A stretch of DNA of 64,000 nucleotides from Alphaproteobacteria bacterium. GTDB lineage: Bacteria; Pseudomonadota; Alphaproteobacteria; Geminicoccales; Geminicoccaceae. Numbering within the stretch: the first letter of the stretch is position 1; each line of letters starts with the position of its first letter. The DNA lies in NCBI GenBank assembly GCA_027045875.1, contig JALUAG010000018.1:21165-85164 (forward strand), given 5' to 3'. Shown one piece after another: positions 59,561 to 64,000 of the stretch. The position numbers and the translations under genes are program-made. The notes beneath the pieces are model-generated. The model worked only from the letters and a program-made list of their open reading frames with translations. It ran no database searches and was not told the origin of the DNA.

Positions 59561-60832
59561 ATGCGCACACTGGTCGTCGGTTCGGGTGGCCGCGAACACG
59601 CCCTCTGTTGGTCGCTCGCCGCCTCGCCGCGCGTCACCGAGCTCCTCTGCGCTCCGGGCAACGCCGGTATCGCCCGGGAGGCGGAATGCGTTCCGGTGGC
59701 CGCCGACGACGTGGAGGGCCTCGTCACGCTCGCCCGCGAACGCGCGGTGGATCTCGTGATCATAGGCCCCGAACAGCCGCTGGTGCTGGGCCTCGTCGAC
59801 CGGCTCGAAGCTGCCGGCATCCGCGCTCTGGGACCGACCGCCGCCGCCGCCCGCCTCGAAGCGTCCAAGGCCTTCACCAAGGCCTTCTGCGCCCGTCACG
59901 GCATCCCCACCGCCGCCGCCCGCAGTTTCGGCCGCGATCAGGCAGAGGCCGCCCGCGCCCACATCCGGACGCACGGCGCCCCGCTCGTGGTGAAGGCGGA
60001 CGGGCTCGCCGCCGGCAAGGGGGTGGTCGTCGCGACCACGGTCGAGGAGGCGCTGGCGGCCCTCGAGGAGGCCTTCTCGGGCCGCTTCGGAGCAGCCGGC
60101 GAGACGGTGGTCGTGGAGGAGTTCCTCGAGGGCGAGGAGGCGAGCGTCTTCGCCCTCTGCGACGGCGAGCATCTCCTCGAGCTCGGCACCGCCCAGGATC
60201 ACAAGCGCGCCTTCGACGGCGATCGTGGCCCGAACACGGGCGGCATGGGCGCCTTTTCGCCGGCGCCGGTTCTGGACCGCGGCCTGCTCGCCCGGGTGAT
60301 GGAGGAGATCCTGCGCCCCACGGTGCGCGGCATGGCGGCCGAGGGCACCCCCTTCCGCGGTATCCTCTACGCCGGGCTGATGCTCACCGCCGAGGGGCCG
60401 AAGCTGCTCGAATACAACGTCCGCTTCGGCGATCCCGAGGCGCAGGTGGTGCTGCCCCGGCTCGCCACCGATTTCGCGGAGCTGGCGCTCGCCGCCATCG
60501 ACGGTCGGCTGGCCGGGACGGCCGTGCGCTGGAAACCGCTCCATGCCCTCACGGTGGTGATGGCCAGCCGCGGCTATCCGGGCGATTATCCCAAGGGTAC
60601 CGAGATCCGCGGCCTCGAGGCCCTTGCCGGCGAGGAGAAGCTGCTCATCTTCCATGCCGGAACGCGCAGGGAAGACGGGCGTCTGCTGGCGGTCGGCGGT
60701 CGCGTCCTCAACGTCACCGGCCTCGGGGCCACCCTCGCCGAGGCGCGCGAGCGGGCCTATGCCGCCATCGCGCGGATCGACTGGCCGGAGGGGTTCTATC
60801 GCCGCGACATCGGGCTCCGGGCGCTCGCCTGA
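59561..60832 (+). CDS. purD: Phosphoribosylamine-glycine ligase
   Basis: 423 aa, typical length. [23 protein letters not shown] opens it, followed by [26 protein letters not shown]-grasp motifs [18 protein letters not shown] and [48 protein letters not shown], and [19 protein letters not shown]. It joins glycine to phosphoribosylamine in purine synthesis. The ATG at 59561 follows CGGAGAAC. Confidence 0.98.
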   Translation: MRTLVVGSGGREHALCWSLAASPRVTELLCAPGNAGIAREAECVPVAADDVEGLVTLARERAVDLVIIGPEQPLVLGLVDRLEAAGIRALGPTAAAARLEASKAFTKAFCARHGIPTAAARSFGRDQAEAARAHIRTHGAPLVVKADGLAAGKGVVVATTVEEALAALEEAFSGRFGAAGETVVVEEFLEGEEASVFALCDGEHLLELGTAQDHKRAFDGDRGPNTGGMGAFSPAPVLDRGLLARVMEEILRPTVRGMAAEGTPFRGILYAGLMLTAEGPKLLEYNVRFGDPEAQVVLPRLATDFAELALAAIDGRLAGTAVRWKPLHALTVVMASRGYPGDYPKGTEIRGLEALAGEEKLLIFHAGTRREDGRLLAVGGRVLNVTGLGATLAEARERAYAAIARIDWPEGFYRRDIGLRALA

Positions 60833-60956
60833 CGCCACCCGCGGTCGACGGCCGTGCGACCGATCGGGCGGCCGGGGTTGCGGCCGGCGGACCGCTCCCT
60901 ATGATGCGCGGGCCTCCTGGACGTTTCCCGTTCCGCTGTTCGATGGAAGTCTGCCG

Positions 60957-61559
60957 ATGCATGCTGCACGCACCCTGCCGCCTGTCGACCGCTTCTGGCC
61001 CTGCGACACGGGCCGCACGCGCGTCCTGCGCGCGCTCCTCCTGGTGCTCACCGGCACCCTGATCCTGACCGCCTCGGCCAAGATCCAGGTCCCCTTCTGG
61101 CCCGTGCCGATGACCCTGCAGACGGCGGCCCTGTTCCTGATCGCCCTCGCCTACGGACGCAAGCTGGCCCTCGCCACGGTGACCCTCTACCTGCTCGAGG
61201 GGATCTACGGCCTGCCGGTGTTCGCCGGCACGCCGGAGCGCGGGCTCGGCCTCGCCTACCTGCTGGGACCGACCGGCGGCTATCTCGTGGGCTTCCTGCT
61301 GGCGGCGGGTATCGCCGGCTGGGCGGCCGAACGGCGGATGAGCACCGTCGCCCTGCTGCTCGCCCTGCTGGTGGCGACGGCCGCCATCTACCTGCCGGGT
61401 GTCGCCTGGCTCGCGCGTTTCGTCGGCCTCGACGACGCCATCGCCTTCGGCGCCGCCCCCTTCCTTCTGGGCGATCTCGTCAAGCTGCTGCTGGTGCTGG
61501 CGGTGGCCCGCCTGGCCTTCGCCCGGCCGGCCGGGTCGGCGGTCGACCGATCGGCATGA
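60957..61559 (+). CDS. bioY: BioY, biotin transporter substrate-binding component
   Basis: 200 aa with six membrane helices. LTGTLILTASAKIQVPFWPVPMTLQTAALFLIALAYGRKLALATVTLYLLEGIYGLPVFA and LLGPTGGYLVGFLLAAGIAGWAAER match BioY, the S component of biotin ECF transporters. No bioM or bioN gene adjoins it, as in many Alphaproteobacteria where BioY works alone or with a shared module. GGAAG precedes the ATG. The tsaC/Sua5 gene starts within its stop region (4-bp overlap). No BioR box was recognised in the 124-bp gap before it. Confidence 0.93.
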   Translation: MHAARTLPPVDRFWPCDTGRTRVLRALLLVLTGTLILTASAKIQVPFWPVPMTLQTAALFLIALAYGRKLALATVTLYLLEGIYGLPVFAGTPERGLGLAYLLGPTGGYLVGFLLAAGIAGWAAERRMSTVALLLALLVATAAIYLPGVAWLARFVGLDDAIAFGAAPFLLGDLVKLLLVLAVARLAFARPAGSAVDRSA

Positions 61560-62518
61560 ACCGTCTCGTCCCCGCCGACGGAGCCGGCATCCGCGAGGCC
61601 GCACGGGCCCTCGCCGAGGGTCGGCTGGTGGCCTTTCCCACCGAAACGGTCTACGGGCTCGGCGCCGTCGTCACCGACGACCGGGCGGTGGCGCGGATCT
61701 TCGTCGCCAAGCGCCGCCCGCACCACAATCCCCTCATCGCCCATGCCGCCGACCGGGCGATGGCCGCCGGCTTCGCCTGGCTCGACGAGCGTGCGGAGCG
61801 TCTCGCCGACGCCTTCTGGCCGGGGCCGCTGACCCTCGTGCTGCCGCTCAAGACCGGCGTTCCCGTGTCGCCGCTCGTGACGGCCGGACTGTCGACGGTC
61901 GGCGTCCGGGTGCCGGCCCATCCGGTGGCCCGGCGGCTGATCGAGGAGACCGGCCTGCCGGTCGCGGCGCCCAGCGCCAACCGTTCGGGACGGGTGAGCC
62001 CGACCACGGCCGAGCACGTCCTGCGCGATCTCGGCGATGCCGTCGATCTCGTGCTCGACGCCGGTCCCTGTCCGGTCGGCCTCGAAAGCACCATCGTCGA
62101 TCTCTCCGAGCCGGAGCGGGCGCGGCTCCTGCGTCCCGGCGGCCTCTCCCGGGAGCGGATCGAGGCCCTGATCGGTCCTCTCGAGGGCGTCGACGGCGGG
62201 CCGGTGCGGGCGCCCGGCCTGCTCGGCCGCCACTACGCGCCGCGCCGTCCGCTGCGCCTCGGCGCGCGCCGGGTGGCGGCGGACGAGGCCCTGCTGGCCT
62301 TCGGGCCGGAGCCCCCGGCAGGGGCGCGGATCACCCTCAATCTGAGCCCGCGCGGCGATCTCGCGGAGGCGGCCGCCAATCTCTTCGCCATGCTGCGACG
62401 CCTCGACGAGGCCGAGGTGCGGGCGATCGCCGTCATGCCGATCCCGGCCGAAGGGCTCGGTGAGGCCATCAACGACCGGCTGCGTCGCGCCGCACTGCCC
62501 GTCGAGCCGGTCGCCTGA
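61556..62518 (+). CDS. tsaC: L-threonylcarbamoyladenylate synthase, Sua5 type
   Basis: 320 aa. The YrdC domain (1-200) has GRLVAFPTETVYGLGAVVTDDRAVARIFVAKRRPHHNPLIAH, FWPGPLTLVLPLK, VGVRVPAHPVARRLIEETGLPVAAPSANRSGRVSPTTAEHV and GLESTIVDLS. The C-terminal Sua5 domain (about 220-320, following APGLLGRHYAPRRPLRL) distinguishes it from short TsaC. It makes threonylcarbamoyl-AMP for t6A37 of tRNAs. Its ATG overlaps the stop of bioY. Confidence 0.95.
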   Translation: MNRLVPADGAGIREAARALAEGRLVAFPTETVYGLGAVVTDDRAVARIFVAKRRPHHNPLIAHAADRAMAAGFAWLDERAERLADAFWPGPLTLVLPLKTGVPVSPLVTAGLSTVGVRVPAHPVARRLIEETGLPVAAPSANRSGRVSPTTAEHVLRDLGDAVDLVLDAGPCPVGLESTIVDLSEPERARLLRPGGLSRERIEALIGPLEGVDGGPVRAPGLLGRHYAPRRPLRLGARRVAADEALLAFGPEPPAGARITLNLSPRGDLAEAAANLFAMLRRLDEAEVRAIAVMPIPAEGLGEAINDRLRRAALPVEPVA

Positions 62519-62565
62519 GCGGCGAGACGGCGGTCACGGCGCCGCCGGAGCGGGGGAGGAAGGCG

Positions 62566-63981
62566 ATGGACATCGCGCGTTTTCGTGAACGGGCGCATGC
62601 GCTCGTCGAGCACATGGCGACCTATCTCGAGGAGATCGAGCGACGTCCGGTGCGCTCGCGATGCCGTCCCGGCGAGGTCGCGGCGGCGCTGCCCGCGACC
62701 GCCCCCGAGGAGCCCGAGCCCTTCGAGGCGCTGCTCGCCGATCTCGAGCGGATCGTGCTGCCCGGCCTCACCCACTGGCAGCATCCGCGCTTTCTCGCCT
62801 ATTTTCCCGCCAATTCGAGCCCGCCCTCGGTGCTCGCCGAGATGCTGACGGCGACCTACGCCGTCAACGCCATGCTGTGGCAGACGAGCCCGGCCGCCAC
62901 CGAGATGGAGACCACCGTCCTCGACTGGCTGCGGCGGGCGATCGGCCTTCCCGACGGCTTTTCGGGCGTGATCCAGTCGACCGCCTCGGAGGCCACCCTC
63001 TGCGCCCTTCTCGCGGCCCGCGAGCGGGCCCTCGACTGGCGGGGCAACGAAGAGGGGCTCGCCGGCGGGCCGCCCCTCGCCGTCTACGCCAGCGCCGAGG
63101 CCCATTCCTCGGTGGAGAAGGGGGTGACGATCGCCGGGTTCGGCCGGCGGTTCTTCCGCCGGATCCCGGTCGGCGAGGATTTCGCGCTGCGTCCCGAGGC
63201 CCTGGAAGCGGCGATCCGCACCGATCTCGATGCCGGCGTGCGGCCCTGCTGCGTGGTGGCGACCCTCGGCACCACCGGCGTCGGGGCGAGCGATCCGCTG
63301 GAACCCGTCGGCGAGATCTGCGCCCGCCACGGCATCTACCTCCACGTCGATGCGGCCTGGGCCGGCAGCGCCCTCCTGCTGCCCGAATGGCGGCATCTGG
63401 CGGCGGGAGTGGAACGGGCCGACAGCTTCGTCTTCAACCCCCACAAATGGCTGCTCACCAATTTCGACTGCTCGGCGCATTTCCTGCGCCGGCCCGAGGA
63501 ACTCACCCGCACCCTGTCGATTCTCCCCGCCTATCTGCGCGGACGCGAGACGGGAAGCGTGATCGACTATCGCGACTGGGGGATCCCCCTGGGCCGCCGT
63601 TTCCGCGCCCTCAAGCTGTGGTTCGTGCTGCGCAGCTACGGCCTCGAAGGGCTGCGGGCGATGCTGCGCCGGCACATCGCGCTCGCGCGCGAGCTCGCCG
63701 GCTGGATCCGGGAAGCGCCCGATTTCGAGCTGGTGACCGGCCCCAATCTCGCCCTGCTCACCTTCCGCTACCGCCCCGAGGGCGCGGGCGGGAACGCCGC
63801 CCTCGACGCCCTCAACGAACGGCTGCTGAACGCCGTCAACGACGACGGCCGCACCTATCTGACGCCCGGACGGGTGCACGACCGCTACGTGCTCCGCGTC
63901 TCGATCGGCCAGGCGCGCACCGAGCAGCGGCACGTCGAGGAGGCCTGGCGGGCGATCACCGAGATCGCGCGCGGTCTCTAG
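62566..63981 (+). CDS. Aromatic-L-amino-acid decarboxylase family (PLP, group II)
   Basis: 471 aa. THWQHPRFLAYFPANSSPPSVLAEMLTATYAVNAMLWQTSPAATEME is the family N-terminal block; GVIQSTASEATLCALLAAR, TLGTTGVGASDPLEP, LHVDAAWAGSALLLPEWR and the PLP lysine in FVFNPHKWLLTNFDCSAHFL follow. C-terminal NDDGRTYLTPGRVHDRYVLRVSIGQARTE matches DOPA/tryptophan/tyrosine decarboxylases. It decarboxylates an aromatic amino acid to its amine; which one is not set by sequence alone. GGGGGAGGAAG precedes the ATG. Its last codons form half of an inverted repeat reaching the window end. Confidence 0.93.
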   Translation: MDIARFRERAHALVEHMATYLEEIERRPVRSRCRPGEVAAALPATAPEEPEPFEALLADLERIVLPGLTHWQHPRFLAYFPANSSPPSVLAEMLTATYAVNAMLWQTSPAATEMETTVLDWLRRAIGLPDGFSGVIQSTASEATLCALLAARERALDWRGNEEGLAGGPPLAVYASAEAHSSVEKGVTIAGFGRRFFRRIPVGEDFALRPEALEAAIRTDLDAGVRPCCVVATLGTTGVGASDPLEPVGEICARHGIYLHVDAAWAGSALLLPEWRHLAAGVERADSFVFNPHKWLLTNFDCSAHFLRRPEELTRTLSILPAYLRGRETGSVIDYRDWGIPLGRRFRALKLWFVLRSYGLEGLRAMLRRHIALARELAGWIREAPDFELVTGPNLALLTFRYRPEGAGGNAALDALNERLLNAVNDDGRTYLTPGRVHDRYVLRVSIGQARTEQRHVEEAWRAITEIARGL

Positions 63982-64000
63982 CCCGCCAGGCCTCCTCGAC
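63934..64000. repeat. 20-bp perfect inverted repeat at the right edge
   Basis: 63934-63953, inside the decarboxylase gene (codons for VEEAWRA), recurs as its exact reverse complement at 63981-64000, with a 27-bp loop holding the last codons and stop. The match is perfect over all 20 bases and touches the window end, so it may continue. It may be a strong terminator hairpin, or an artefact of a folded-back contig end. Confidence 0.6.

Overview
The window is a very GC-rich (about 70% by eye), densely packed chromosomal segment with short intergenic gaps and many 4-bp start/stop overlaps. Gene content and order point to an alphaproteobacterium, most like Rhodospirillales-type lineages: flgF-flgG-flgA-flgH beside fliL-fliM-DUF6468-MotE, an RpoE/ChrR pair, hslV-hslU, ccoS, gluQRS, ppx-rlmE and a short PutA. 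No species can be named from the sequence. I see no insertion sequence, integrase, CRISPR array or rRNA. Apart from the broken DUF202 gene, no stretch over 300 bp lacks a gene.

Layout. 1-2.3 kb: 3' end of a penicillin-acylase-family gene, two XRE-type regulators, a Nudix hydrolase. 2.5-4.9 kb: a ZorA/ZorB-like proton-motor pair without the other Zorya genes. 5.1-10.9 kb: a DSF quorum-sensing locus (RpfC-type sensor, REC-PAS-GGDEF-EAL regulator in the place of RpfG, RpfF synthase). 11.1-17.4 kb: broken DUF202 gene, rhomboid protease, lone molybdopterin hydroxylase large subunit, YbhN-like membrane protein, acyl-CoA ligase. 17.6-20.8 kb: operon of N-methylproline-demethylase-like flavoprotein, RidA and DUF1028. 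20.8-25.5 kb: LpxL-like acyltransferase with ELM1 protein, hydroxypyruvate isomerase, and an LMW phosphatase plus fructosamine-kinase pair that suggests protein deglycation. 25.7-29.9 kb: response regulator, TPR/YaiO outer-membrane barrel, HEAT membrane protein and GT2 synthase, which look like an exopolysaccharide export system.

30-41.7 kb: tRNA-Ala(CGC), cytochrome c' with a diheme cytochrome, a REC plus degenerate GGDEF protein, ppx-rlmE, lipoprotein, DUF123 protein overlapping ccoS, PaaE, a DUF2339 remnant, glyoxalase I, PutA. 41.9-48.3 kb: divergent flagellar operons, with a clear sigma-54-type promoter before flgF. 48.3-64 kb: mostly housekeeping and stress genes: hydratase, M20 deacylase, hslVU, lipase, gluQRS, esterase, rpoE-chrR preceded by a membrane-anchored receiver protein, ilvA, argC, purD, bioY, tsaC/Sua5 and an aromatic amino acid decarboxylase.

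How it may fit together (inference): several modules concern the switch between sessile and motile life (DSF sensing feeding c-di-GMP turnover, a polysaccharide synthase/porin set with its own receiver protein, flagellar genes). The demethylase operon and PutA together could take N-methylproline (from proline betaine) to glutamate. The items most worth a second look are the DSF locus wired directly to an EAL regulator, the orphan ZorAB-like pair, the receiver/YaiO/HEAT/GT2 cassette, and the altered zinc site of ChrR.
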